The position numbers were made by a program, and so were the translations under genes. Below are positions 8,911 to 17,548 of a stretch of 64,000 bases of DNA, piece by piece. Source of the DNA: Paenibacillus barcinonensis (GTDB lineage: Bacteria; Bacillota; Bacilli; Paenibacillales; Paenibacillaceae); the NCBI RefSeq assembly GCF_003217495.1, contig NZ_QJSW01000001.1:248001-312000 (forward strand). The letters are read 5' to 3'. The stretch's first letter is position 1. Every line of letters starts with the position of its first letter. The notes under the pieces were generated by a model. It did no database searches and had not been told where the DNA came from. It saw only the letters and a list, made by a program, of their open reading frames with translations.

Positions 8911-9789
8911 TCAGCCTTTCACTGAGCCCAGTGTCATACCTTTTACAAAATAGCGTTGCAGGAATGGATATACAATCAGGATTGGCGCACTTCCGATGAA
9001 GATTTGAGCTGCACGTACCGTTGTTTGAGAGATCGTTTCCATCTCCTTCGGATTCATCGCCATCGTACTCATATCCCGTTTGATAATGACGGTCTGCATA
9101 AATGTTGCAAGCGGATAGTCTTTGGCATTGTTCATATACAACAGACCATCAAACCAGGAGTTCCAGTGAAACACCATGCTGAACAGTGCAATGGTTGCAA
9201 TGGAGGGCATGGAGATCGGCAGGAAGATGCTGAACAATGTTCTGAAATGGTTCGCTCCGTCAATCAGGGCTGCTTCTTCAAGCTCTTTCGGAATGCCGCG
9301 GAAGAAGTTCAACATCAGGATAACCAGGAACGTGTTGACTGCACCTGGCAGCACCAGTACCCAGAAGGAATCCATCAGACCGATTTTCTGAATAACCATG
9401 TAGAACGGGACCAGACCGCCGTTGAAAATCATGCTGAATACGAAAATCCAGGAGTATACGGTTCTGCCTTTAAACTCACTGTTTTCCTTGGACAGCGGAT
9501 ATGCTGCAAGGAAGGTGATGAGGAGCGTGATGCCTGTACCGATAACGGTACGCAGCAGTGAAATCCAGAGTGAGTTCAGAAAGATCGGATTGTTCATTGT
9601 TTTTTTATAAGCTTCAAGGGAGAAGCCTACCGGCCAGAGACTGACCAGATTGGCATCCGCCGCAGCTTTGTTACTGAAGGATACAGCCAATACGTGAATC
9701 ATCGGTACAATACACATAATGGCGACCAGAATGAGAAAACTGATATTGATAACGTTAAATACACGATATGATGTTGATTTATGATACAT
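8911..9789 (-). CDS. Carbohydrate ABC transporter permease (LplC/YtcP type), galactan locus
   Basis: This inner membrane subunit has 292 residues and about six membrane segments. The EAA loop that contacts the ATPase reads EEAALIDGANHF (around 188-200). The C-terminus PFLQRYFVKGMTLGSVKG is typical of LplC-like partners. With the next gene upstream it should form the heterodimeric channel for galacto-oligosaccharides (substrate inferred from the GH53/GH42 neighbours). No ATPase gene is adjacent. ATG start with a GGAAGGGA ribosome binding site. Confidence 0.9.
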   Translation of the reverse strand: MYHKSTSYRVFNVINISFLILVAIMCIVPMIHVLAVSFSNKAAADANLVSLWPVGFSLEAYKKTMNNPIFLNSLWISLLRTVIGTGITLLITFLAAYPLSKENSEFKGRTVYSWIFVFSMIFNGGLVPFYMVIQKIGLMDSFWVLVLPGAVNTFLVILMLNFFRGIPKELEEAALIDGANHFRTLFSIFLPISMPSIATIALFSMVFHWNSWFDGLLYMNNAKDYPLATFMQTVIIKRDMSTMAMNPKEMETISQTTVRAAQIFIGSAPILIVYPFLQRYFVKGMTLGSVKG

Positions 9790-9818
9790 CGTAGTCCCTT
9801 CCTTCTCTGTTCATTCGT

Positions 9819-10709
9819 TTAGAATATGCGGTATCCGGCGTATTTCTTAGCCAGGCTGTACGATACGAGGATTAGCACCATACTGATGACGGATTTGAAC
9901 AATCCGATGGCTGTTGCGAAGCCCATCTCCCCATTTTCCAGCGCCGAGCGATATACGAATGTATCAATGATGTCTCCCGATTGATATACAAGCGGGTTGT
10001 ACAGGTTGAAGATCTGGTCAAAGCCGGCATTCAATACGTTACCGAGCGCGAGCGTTCCTACCACCATCAGCATCGGTACGAGAGACGGGATCGTAATGTG
10101 AAGTGTCTGCTTCCAGCGATTCGCTCCGTCGATCTCTGCCGCTTCATATAGTGCCGGATTAATGCCTGCCAGTGCAGCCAGAAAGACAATCATGTTATAG
10201 CCGAATTCCTTCCACACATCCGTGATAATGATCGTCGGACGGAACAAGCTGTTATCTCCGAGGAAGAAGTATGGCCCAAGACCAAAGGTGCCAAGCACCC
10301 GGTTCACCAGACCACCTGTTGACAGCAGATCGAGCAAAATACCGCCCAGAATGACCCAGGACAAGAAGTGAGGCAAATATACAAGCGTTTGAATTGTGCG
10401 TTGAATGGCCATCTTGCGAACCTCATTCAGCAGAATGGCAAACACGAAAGGTATAAACAAGTTAAAAATCAGTTTGAGTACAGCGATGATCAGCGTATTC
10501 CAGATGACCTGCAAGCTGTCCTCCCGTTCGAATAAATATCTAAAGTTATCAAGCCCGACCCAGTCCGAGCCGCTAATGCCAAGCCATGGTTTGTAGTTCT
10601 GGAATGCCATAACAATTCCGCCCATAGGCACATAACTGAAAATAATCAGAAAGATGATAGCTGGCAGCAGCATTACGTGGAATGGCCAAGTTCGTTTTAA
10701 AGTTCTCAT
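9819..10709 (-). CDS. Carbohydrate ABC transporter permease (LplB/YteP type), galactan locus
   Basis: The product has 296 residues with six predicted membrane helices. The N-terminus reads LLPAIIFLIIFSYVPMGGIVMAF in two pieces, and the EAA loop reads LYEAAEIDGANRW. It pairs with the LplC-type permease 29 bp downstream. It is separated from the binding-protein gene by 282 bp holding a strong hairpin, which should lower permease expression relative to the binding protein. Start ATG with GGGGGAG. Confidence 0.9.
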   Translation of the reverse strand: MRTLKRTWPFHVMLLPAIIFLIIFSYVPMGGIVMAFQNYKPWLGISGSDWVGLDNFRYLFEREDSLQVIWNTLIIAVLKLIFNLFIPFVFAILLNEVRKMAIQRTIQTLVYLPHFLSWVILGGILLDLLSTGGLVNRVLGTFGLGPYFFLGDNSLFRPTIIITDVWKEFGYNMIVFLAALAGINPALYEAAEIDGANRWKQTLHITIPSLVPMLMVVGTLALGNVLNAGFDQIFNLYNPLVYQSGDIIDTFVYRSALENGEMGFATAIGLFKSVISMVLILVSYSLAKKYAGYRIF

Positions 10710-10928
10710 GATTGCTCCCCCTGTAATTCTTCCTACTCAAGACTCCCTGAGTGGCTTATAGGCAAATTATATCAACCTTCCAGCACCCTCAAACAGCGCA
10801 TAAAAGCAATATAAATGGCACAAAAGCAACTACTTTGGACTTAGGCCCTGCTGCTCAGCTCGGAAAGCCGCCAAGCCGCTATTTCACTGGATTTTTTATG
10901 TATTTTTATGACGTTGAACATACAAAAG

Positions 10929-10957
10929 GGCGCACAGATTCATATCGTCTGTGCGCC
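10929..10957 (-). terminator. Intercistronic hairpin between binding protein and permeases (galactan locus)
   Basis: A perfect 10-bp stem (GGCGCACAGA with TCTGTGCGCC) has a 9-nt loop and CTTTT after it on the minus strand. It lies just after the binding-protein gene. It probably acts as a partial terminator or 3' stabiliser, giving excess binding protein over permease. No gene is seen in the rest of the 10710-10991 gap. Confidence 0.7.
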
Positions 10958-10991
10958 ACATTTGCTTTACGATTTCATAGAGTAGTTCAGC

Positions 10992-12677
10992 TTATTTCTT
11001 CACGCCGTCATACCACTCGTTAACTTCCTGAGTGATCTGATCGCCGCCACCGGATTTCCATGTTTGAACAAAGGTATCAAATGAATCGATTGGGCTCTTG
11101 CCATAGATAATTTCATTGAATGCCTGATTCTCAATTTTGTTGAGATAGTCCAGCTTGGCTTTCATCGTTTTGGTTGTAGGGCCTGTGAACATATTTTTGA
11201 ACGAAATATCTTTTTGCTCCAGCAGCACTTTGGCCGCCGCAGGTGTCTCAGGTCCATAGTTCACCGCTACATCTTTTTCCAGCTTCGTTTGCGGCTCCTT
11301 GCCATCTGCCAGATTCATCAGAGCTTTCATCTGTGCATCTGGAATACGTGCGCCGTCACGAACAAGCAGATAACGTACTACGTTGACATATCCACCATCA
11401 ATTTCGTCCGGTTTTTTCTGTTTGCCGTTGGCATCCAGCTGATAATCATAACCTTCAAACAGACCGTTATCATAAGGACTGCCTGGAGCCGGATCAGCAT
11501 AGTTGTCGAACAGGTAATTCTGGTATGTGAAGAATGCTTCCGGATGTGCCATATCTTTTTTGATCAGGGTCACACCGTTAACAAACTGTGTGCCGTGACG
11601 CATTGCTTTACCTTCAGGACCTGTCGGAATTTCGATAGGCTTCCATACTGCACTTGGTACGTTTTTCACCGTATCAATCAGCGGCCAGCCGCTCATCCAG
11701 TAAGGACCAGGGATAATACCAGCTGTACCCGCTACAGCAGGTTCTGCTGTTTTGTTTTCATCCCAAAGTGCTGCTTCTTGCGGAATATATCCTTTTTTCA
11801 ACCAGTCGCTTAATTTAGCCAAGCCTTCTTTCATGCCTGGGTTAATCGAACCATACTCCAGCTTGCCATCTGTACCTACATTCCATTGAAACGGCAGTGT
11901 GCCATAAGCGCCAAAGATCCAGGAAGGATCACCCATCCAGGTATTCATGGATGTTTTGAAACCGATGCTGAGCGGAGTTACTTTATCAGGTGCCAGACCA
12001 TCTGGGTTTTTGTTTTTGAAAGCTTCCATAACTGCTTCAAGCTCATCAATCGTTTTAGGTGCTTTCAGATTCAGCTTATCAAGCCAGTCTTGACGAATCC
12101 AGAGCAGGTAGTCGTTGTTGTACGCGTAATCCAGTACAGGAATACCCATTCTTTTGCCGTCGCGGCTGTATGAATTCCATACATTTGGATCCTGTTCCAT
12201 CGCTTTTTTCCAAGTATCAGAAGCATACTTGTCGAACAGCGGGCCAACTTCCTGATACATGCCGGAATCGATCAGATCCTGAGCCAGCAGGTTGTCACCT
12301 ACGGTTACGATGTCAGGCATTTCCTGACCCGAGGACATGGCCAAACGAAGCTTGGTTGCGAACGCGTTGTTTGTATCGGTTACAGACCACAGGGATTTAA
12401 TCTCGATACCGAATTTATCCTTGGCCCATTTCGTAGCGACGTTATTTTCCATGGATTCGCCATTTTTGAATTTCAACTCAGGGTCGATCCCCCATGCTGT
12501 GGTGATCGTTACTGCTGGATCATACTTTTCCTTGTATTCATTTTGGGTCCCGGATGCGCTTGGTTCAGCACTATCCTTGCTCCCGCTTCCTCCCGAGCAT
12601 CCTGCAAGAACGACGGTCAGACAGAGCGTCGTAGCGAGAAGCGACAAGAATTTCTTTTTCGTTGATTGCGCTCTCAT
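10992..12677 (-). CDS. Extracellular solute-binding lipoprotein (LplA-like), galactan locus
   Basis: This is a 561-residue lipoprotein: basic N-terminus, hydrophobic segment, lipobox VLAGC with lipidated C27, then a Gly/Ser-rich linker. The mature part is a cluster of type-I sugar-binding-protein features (for example GIPVLDYAYNNDYLLWIRQDWL in part, and many aromatic residues). It is the first gene of the transport/enzyme unit and is preceded by a TATAAT box, so it should be the most highly expressed. The ligand is inferred to be beta-galactan oligosaccharides from the GH53 and GH42 genes downstream. ATG start with AAGGGGGA. Confidence 0.88.
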   Translation of the reverse strand: MRAQSTKKKFLSLLATTLCLTVVLAGCSGGSGSKDSAEPSASGTQNEYKEKYDPAVTITTAWGIDPELKFKNGESMENNVATKWAKDKFGIEIKSLWSVTDTNNAFATKLRLAMSSGQEMPDIVTVGDNLLAQDLIDSGMYQEVGPLFDKYASDTWKKAMEQDPNVWNSYSRDGKRMGIPVLDYAYNNDYLLWIRQDWLDKLNLKAPKTIDELEAVMEAFKNKNPDGLAPDKVTPLSIGFKTSMNTWMGDPSWIFGAYGTLPFQWNVGTDGKLEYGSINPGMKEGLAKLSDWLKKGYIPQEAALWDENKTAEPAVAGTAGIIPGPYWMSGWPLIDTVKNVPSAVWKPIEIPTGPEGKAMRHGTQFVNGVTLIKKDMAHPEAFFTYQNYLFDNYADPAPGSPYDNGLFEGYDYQLDANGKQKKPDEIDGGYVNVVRYLLVRDGARIPDAQMKALMNLADGKEPQTKLEKDVAVNYGPETPAAAKVLLEQKDISFKNMFTGPTTKTMKAKLDYLNKIENQAFNEIIYGKSPIDSFDTFVQTWKSGGGDQITQEVNEWYDGVKK

Positions 12678-12712
12678 GTTGTTCCCCCTTAAATCGTTTT
12701 GGTTACCCTTTC

Positions 12713-12718
12713 ATTATA
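12713..12718 (-). promoter_or_regulatory. -10 box of the galactan transport operon
   Basis: TATAAT on the minus strand lies 36 nt before the binding-protein ATG. The sequence 17 nt upstream is a poor -35 (TAGGCT). A good -10 without a -35 is what one expects of a promoter needing an AraC-type activator, and the YesN-like regulator gene is adjacent. Confidence 0.5.
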
Positions 12719-12799
12719 GGACGACCAGGCACATCAGCCTATGATACGAAATCAAGATTTCTGCACCTTTACCAACCTATTGCTCGAATCATGTTGTAT

Positions 12800-14428
12800 T
12801 TATGTCTGATCACGGAATTCGTTCGGTGTCATGCCATAGTGCTTTTTGAACATTTTGCTGAAATATTGCGGATTCTGGTAGCCCAGCTCACTCGTAATCT
12901 CGTATATTTTTTTATTCGTATTTTTGAGCAGATACAGCGCTCGCTCCATGCGCATACGAATCATGTAGTCTCCCAGACCCTCGCCCGTTTCTGCTTTGTA
13001 TATTTTAGAAAGGTACACCGGGTGCAGATACACTTTGTCCGCAATCATTTTTACCGACAAATCCTGTCCCGTATCTCGAGTGACCAGCTCCTGAACTTGC
13101 TTAATGACATGCCGGCGGCTCTGTACCCCCTCCTGATCCGACAGCTCCTCCTGCAGCTTCTCCAGCATGTTCATGGCCCAGCGCCGCAGCTTCTCCGGGG
13201 ATTGAATTAACTGGTGCGCAAGCACCAGATCGAAGCCCGCATGATCAATCTCATGTACCAGATGTCCTTGTTTGTGAGCAATGTACATAAAAGCATTCGT
13301 AACAGACAGATACATCTCATACGCATGCTCTCTGGACAAACATACCTTCTCCACGGCATCAAAAACTACATTCAGCTTGTCCGCAGCAGCTTCCCATTGT
13401 TTGGTCTCCAGCAGCTGTGGCAGCACCGGTGGCTTGTACAGCTCTTCAAGCGCTTGCGCGGCATCGTTTTCGGGACGTTTGTTTAACGTTTTTTCCATGT
13501 CGATATAGATGATGCTGTGCTCCTCCGGTCCTGAAAGGATTAATGACCCCAAGCTTTTGCGATATACATTCGTTAGCTCATTAAACGGAAATGGAGGCGT
13601 AACCACCATCGACAAATCACCTTGCAGGTACCTCACCACATGCTCCCGGAAGGTTCCGGCAGCAGCTTGCAATGCACTTTTCTCCATCCGGGAGAGCTCA
13701 TCCGGCTCGCGGTTCTGCAGAAACATAACCAGACACTCATGCGGTCCGCGACTGAACCAGACGTTGTAGGCTTCCCCTAGCACTTCCTCGGCTATATTCC
13801 CGACTGCAAAATCCATCAGATCCAGCGACTGCTGATCCATAGAGGCAAAACGTCCGGCAAGACGAATCAGCATCATAACAGCCGGCTGCTCCGGGTCCAT
13901 ATGCAGCTCGTATTGTTCAAATTGCTCGCGCAATGCTTTGGTAGTAAGCACTCGGCCCAAGAGCAGATCATGCATCAGATTTTCACGTAAAATTTTGTAA
14001 TCTGATTTGCGGCTGTATAGCAGGCGATGATACTTGTCAAATTCATCCCATTCATCACGCAAGGAGGTAATCGCGGCTGACACAGAATTCATGAATTCAT
14101 CATCGTTCACAGGCTTCAAAATATAATCTGCCGCCTGTAGTTGAATCGCCTTTTTGGCATAATCAAAGTCACTGTGTCCTGTCAGTAAAATGCAGCGCAC
14201 ATGCGCCCAGCGACGGCTCACCTCACCAATCAGCTCAAGGCCTGTCATACCTGGCATACGAATGTCAGTAACGACAATATCCACCGCATTCTCCTCCATA
14301 ATCTGCAGCGCTTCCTTGCCGGATGCTGCACGCAGCACAGTTGTGACCCCAATCTCTCCCCACGGAATGGTGAGCTCCAGACTTTCCGTTACATACGTTT
14401 CATCATCCACAAGCAATATATCGATCAA
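12800..14428 (-). CDS. YesN-like response regulator, AraC-type DNA-binding domain (galactan locus)
   Basis: About 542 residues: receiver domain 1-120 with acidic pocket DD8-9 and phospho-acceptor D55 (VVTDIRMPG), a long middle region, and a C-terminal AraC double helix-turn-helix (about 440-542; IADKVYLHPVYLSKIYK then ITSELGYQNPQYFSKMF). The start is uncertain: the TTG at 14428 is chosen, 10 nt after GGGAG, because the GTG at 14437 directly abuts GGGAGA and upstream codons run back into the kinase gene. It is probably activated by the kinase just upstream and activates the binding-protein operon downstream. Confidence 0.85.
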   Translation of the reverse strand: MIDILLVDDETYVTESLELTIPWGEIGVTTVLRAASGKEALQIMEENAVDIVVTDIRMPGMTGLELIGEVSRRWAHVRCILLTGHSDFDYAKKAIQLQAADYILKPVNDDEFMNSVSAAITSLRDEWDEFDKYHRLLYSRKSDYKILRENLMHDLLLGRVLTTKALREQFEQYELHMDPEQPAVMMLIRLAGRFASMDQQSLDLMDFAVGNIAEEVLGEAYNVWFSRGPHECLVMFLQNREPDELSRMEKSALQAAAGTFREHVVRYLQGDLSMVVTPPFPFNELTNVYRKSLGSLILSGPEEHSIIYIDMEKTLNKRPENDAAQALEELYKPPVLPQLLETKQWEAAADKLNVVFDAVEKVCLSREHAYEMYLSVTNAFMYIAHKQGHLVHEIDHAGFDLVLAHQLIQSPEKLRRWAMNMLEKLQEELSDQEGVQSRRHVIKQVQELVTRDTGQDLSVKMIADKVYLHPVYLSKIYKAETGEGLGDYMIRMRMERALYLLKNTNKKIYEITSELGYQNPQYFSKMFKKHYGMTPNEFRDQT

Positions 14429-14456
14429 TTCAATCACTCTCCCGGTTAACTGATGT

Positions 14457-16226
14457 TCACTCCTCGTACTCTTCAAGCGCTGGTTTCTGTTCCACTGGCC
14501 ATGACAAGACAACTCGCACGCCGCCCAGCTCTGATTCGGTGATATACAGCCCACCCTTCTCACCATACTTCAGCTGCAGTCTTTGATTCACATTCCACAA
14601 CCCGCAGCCCATCTCCTGATCCAGCGTACCGGCAAGCTTGGTGAGCAGCGCTTCACGCTGCTCCTGTGTCATGCCCTGACCATCATCTTCAACGATGAGA
14701 AGCATCATTCCATCCTTTTGCTCACCAGATACTCTGATCTCACCGGCCTCGGCATCTGCTTCGATCCCGTGTATGACTGCATTTTCAACGAGCGGCTGTA
14801 CGATGAGCGGCGGAACTTCAATGCGTAACATGTCCTCTGGCAAATCAAGCGCATAATGGATACGCTCCATGCGCATATGCTGAATTTCCAGATAGTTGGT
14901 TACAAATTCGATCTCTTCCGATAGCGGAACCAAATCCCTCTCCTGCCTTGTCGTATACCTGTAGTATCTGGAAAGATTGTGAGACATCGCTACAACAGCG
15001 TCCACGCGTTTCATCTTCGCCATGCTTGTAATAAATGAGAAGCAATTATAGAAGAAATGCGGATTAATCTGCGACTGCAGCTGCTTCAGCCTTGCCTCCC
15101 GTACATGGATTTGCTCCAGATATACGTGCTCGAACAGCTGTTGAATCTTTTCCACCATTGAATTAAAGCGCTCCGACAGGAAACTGAATTCATTGCGACC
15201 CTTCGGCTCAATTCGAACGGAGTAGTCCTCCTGCTTCAACCGCTGGAATCCGCGAATCAATTGTTTTACCGGCACCTGAACCTGTACATAAAGCAAATAA
15301 GCAGCGGTAAAGCTCATCAGAAGCAAGCAAATCATCGACGAGTAGAACAGGATGTTAGACTGATGAATCGGCTTCAAAATATCGGACAGCGGCATGTAGT
15401 CCACCAGATACCAGCCCGTGGTACTCGACTTCACAGAATTGACCATATATGGCTCATTGCCAATAACGACCGTGCGGTTCTCCACGTCCTTCAAGGTATG
15501 ACTAGACAATTCCTTGATCAATTGATCTGTCAATGTCCGATCAGATGTACGATTGTAGATCACTCCCGTCTCCTCGCGGAAATAAAAGGGGTCATGTCTT
15601 CCATCACCTTTGAATTTATCAAGCATGTCCCGAATGTTATCACTGTCGAATTCCAGCTTAATGATGGTCTCTGCATTTTCAGCAGGGTCTTTGATTCCGT
15701 AGGGGGATACAGTAATCCAGCTGAACATAAAGCGGTCATTCTGCCCATCCTCAATTTTGTGCACATCCCAGCCCGAAATTATATTTTCTTTTAACGCCTG
15801 CTTGTCATAAGAACGTGCATCCCTTTCCGAGATGACTCTGCCGAGCGACGGGGAGTACAGATATAATTTGGTGGCCCAGTTCGATGAGCTTTCCTGAATA
15901 CTCAGCTTGTTCTGAATACGCTTGACCAAGTTGATAGCATCAAGATCAAAATAGCGACTCTCGGCAAATATACGCCGAAAACTGGCAATGTCCGGGTCAT
16001 GGATCAGCAAATTAGGCCATGAGGACAACAATTCAATGTTAGAGTTCACCTGATTTTGAAAGAACTCCAGCTGATTGCTGTTTGAGCGGTTAAGCTCAGC
16101 TCGAAGCACAGCCGTGGTTTTATGATTGGAATACCAGTACAGGAGCACAACAGGAATAAGCATGATCAGTATCAAAATGACCATCTTGGAAAACAGATTT
16201 GTCCGGTATGACATGGAAATGTTCAT
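14457..16226 (-). CDS. YesM-like sensor histidine kinase (galactan locus)
   Basis: The product has 589 residues. Membrane helix 1 is at ~15-33, an extracellular sensor domain at 35-290, helix 2 at ~292-315, then HAMP and a HisKA_7TM-like His_kinase domain with phospho-His H390 (QINPHFFYN). The ATPase domain has the N-box around 477-488 (QPLVENAVIHG), VEDDGQGM and GCGLWNVNQRL. It likely senses galacto-oligosaccharides outside the cell, alone or through the binding protein. A MITE-like repeat ends only 24 bp upstream of the start codon. The ribosome binding site is weak, and the ATG at 16214 is an alternative start. Confidence 0.87.
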   Translation of the reverse strand: MNISMSYRTNLFSKMVILILIMLIPVVLLYWYSNHKTTAVLRAELNRSNSNQLEFFQNQVNSNIELLSSWPNLLIHDPDIASFRRIFAESRYFDLDAINLVKRIQNKLSIQESSSNWATKLYLYSPSLGRVISERDARSYDKQALKENIISGWDVHKIEDGQNDRFMFSWITVSPYGIKDPAENAETIIKLEFDSDNIRDMLDKFKGDGRHDPFYFREETGVIYNRTSDRTLTDQLIKELSSHTLKDVENRTVVIGNEPYMVNSVKSSTTGWYLVDYMPLSDILKPIHQSNILFYSSMICLLLMSFTAAYLLYVQVQVPVKQLIRGFQRLKQEDYSVRIEPKGRNEFSFLSERFNSMVEKIQQLFEHVYLEQIHVREARLKQLQSQINPHFFYNCFSFITSMAKMKRVDAVVAMSHNLSRYYRYTTRQERDLVPLSEEIEFVTNYLEIQHMRMERIHYALDLPEDMLRIEVPPLIVQPLVENAVIHGIEADAEAGEIRVSGEQKDGMMLLIVEDDGQGMTQEQREALLTKLAGTLDQEMGCGLWNVNQRLQLKYGEKGGLYITESELGGVRVVLSWPVEQKPALEEYEE

Positions 16227-16234
16227 CTCGCTTT

Positions 16235-16263
16235 ATTATATTTTTCTTTAGGGCGTGTCTGAA
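16235..16263 (-). promoter_or_regulatory. Possible hybrid promoter formed by MITE end and flanking TATAAT
   Basis: TATAAT (16240-16235, minus) stands 17 nt from TTCAGA (16263-16258), which lies inside the terminal repeat of the MITE-like element. Transcription would start about 2 nt before the ATG at 16226, which fits better with a start at 16214 or a leaderless message. This is inference from spacing only. Confidence 0.3.
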
Positions 16264-16411
16264 AATGCTGAAGGAAGCTAATTTTGCTGAATTTCCGTTC
16301 CAAGCCAGGAAGTTTTCCGCAGGCGTGCCGGGGCACGTCAATGGAAACTGACGCAGCAGGGAGCGAAAAGGCGGTAAAAGATGCACTTCAGCAGGTTTCA
16401 AGATACGCCCT
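16250..16411. mobile_element. 162-bp MITE-like palindromic repeat
   Basis: The element begins AGGGCGTGTCTGAAAATGCT and ends, read from the other strand, AGGGCGTATCTTGAAACCTG, so the ends are imperfect inverted repeats. The interior has no intact gene. In one minus-strand frame it would encode a Pro/Leu-rich peptide (LLPPFRSLLRQFPLTCPG), a string I recall from spurious small proteins in other Paenibacillus genomes. No clear target-site duplication is visible. The structure suggests a non-autonomous element moved by a transposase encoded elsewhere. Confidence 0.6.
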
Positions 16412-16605
16412 GATCTTCCTGACACAAGTCGTGACATTAATTGTAGCCATGTAAGCTTTAAATACAATCAATTTCTTGGACAGGCTTCATAACGCACCGT
16501 TAGATGCCTTCATAAACAGACTGTCCCATGCTCTATCGTAAGCCTCGTCCAGCCTTTCGAAAAGGACATTAATGCAAGGTTTTAGCACTTAATCCAACTT
16601 ACGCA

Positions 16606-16642
16606 AACAAGTGAAGTCGGCGCTAGGCCGACTTCACTTGTT
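16606..16642. terminator. Strong hairpin downstream of the 232-residue membrane protein gene
   Basis: A perfect 16-bp stem starting AACAAGTGAAGTCGGC has a 5-nt loop. T-tracts are short on both strands. It lies about 90 bp after the minus-strand gene ending at 16733. The remaining gene-free DNA from 16412 to 16605 shows nothing recognisable. Confidence 0.6.
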
Positions 16643-16732
16643 CATGAATGCTGTACTTGTTATGTTATCCTGTCTTCCGATCATTTAGTATATATTGGTT
16701 ATGTACTTGGAACTACAGTCTACTCTCACGTG

Positions 16733-17431
16733 CTAAGGGATGTCATAGTCAAAAACCGTATTGCTCCCATCTACTGCAACATCAAGTACGATCTCATCCA
16801 GCTTGCCGCTTACCTCTAATGGTCGTTTCGCCAAGCCCGAAAATTCGAGTGTTCCTGTGAACGTCATGCGGGGCTCAAGCTTGACTGGTACGGCGCTGAG
16901 CGCTACAGAGTGTAAAGATTCGGATAAAGCATCATCATCATGGCGGTAGCTACCTGCCAAATCCGGCTTTACCATGGCGGCGATGGATGAGCTGCTGTAA
17001 TTTTTCAGAGTCAACTCACAAGTTGCGTGAACTCGACCGTTAGGATGAACATGATACGTGCATGAGCTATTGTTCTGCGTATACGATATGCCGTTTAAAC
17101 CCGTAGCCCCCCACTTTACCACATACATCAGCTTGTCCGTCATAAATGAATAGCTGGAGACTACAATTACAACTGCAATCCACAACGTTCTCGCCACAAG
17201 CGGATACCTGAGCATGATCTCCTTGCGCGCAAGGTAATATCCGCAGGCCAGCATGCCAAGTCCAAAGAAAATAGTAATATGTACACCGCTGACATACGAT
17301 TTGGTATAAGGGGAAATGCCGATTGATAACAACAATGAATCACCTACTGAGAAACCAAGGTGATGATTAAAGGTAAAAATAATCGCAAACACCAATAAAC
17401 CTCCTGAGAACACAAGTCTGGTTCTCGACAC
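16733..17431 (-). CDS. Membrane protein of unknown function with extracytoplasmic domain
   Basis: The product has 232 residues and is not recognised. Three hydrophobic segments (about 7-22, 50-67, 82-100) are followed by a ~125-residue beta-rich domain, expected outside the cell. That domain contains a Cys pair (SSCTYHVHPNGRVHATCELTL) that could form a disulfide. The GTG start at 17431 is 7 nt after AGGAGG. It lies behind the second importer locus on the same strand, but a strong terminator at 17501-17542 separates them, so it is probably its own unit. Any role in transport would be a guess. Confidence 0.7.
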   Translation of the reverse strand: MSRTRLVFSGGLLVFAIIFTFNHHLGFSVGDSLLLSIGISPYTKSYVSGVHITIFFGLGMLACGYYLARKEIMLRYPLVARTLWIAVVIVVSSYSFMTDKLMYVVKWGATGLNGISYTQNNSSCTYHVHPNGRVHATCELTLKNYSSSSIAAMVKPDLAGSYRHDDDALSESLHSVALSAVPVKLEPRMTFTGTLEFSGLAKRPLEVSGKLDEIVLDVAVDGSNTVFDYDIP

Positions 17432-17500
17432 GCAAACACCTCCTAATCAACCACCTGATTATATCATATTTTTCCTATTTTTGATCAACAATCCAAAAAC

Positions 17501-17542
17501 AAAAAAAGACATTACCGCGTATAGCCGATAACGTCTTTTTTT
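17501..17542. terminator. Terminator at the end of the second importer operon
   Basis: AAAAAAAGAC...TTA pairs with TAA...GTCTTTTTTT around an 11-nt loop region, with seven A and seven T at the ends. It can work in both directions and lies just after the binding-protein stop codon. Confidence 0.8.
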
Positions 17543-17548
17543 GAAGCT

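Noticed and set aside
16120..16467. Minus-strand reading frame of ~115 residues across the MITE-like element
   Set aside because: It is produced by the repeat itself and overlaps the kinase start; such peptides recur with the repeat and have no ribosome binding site.
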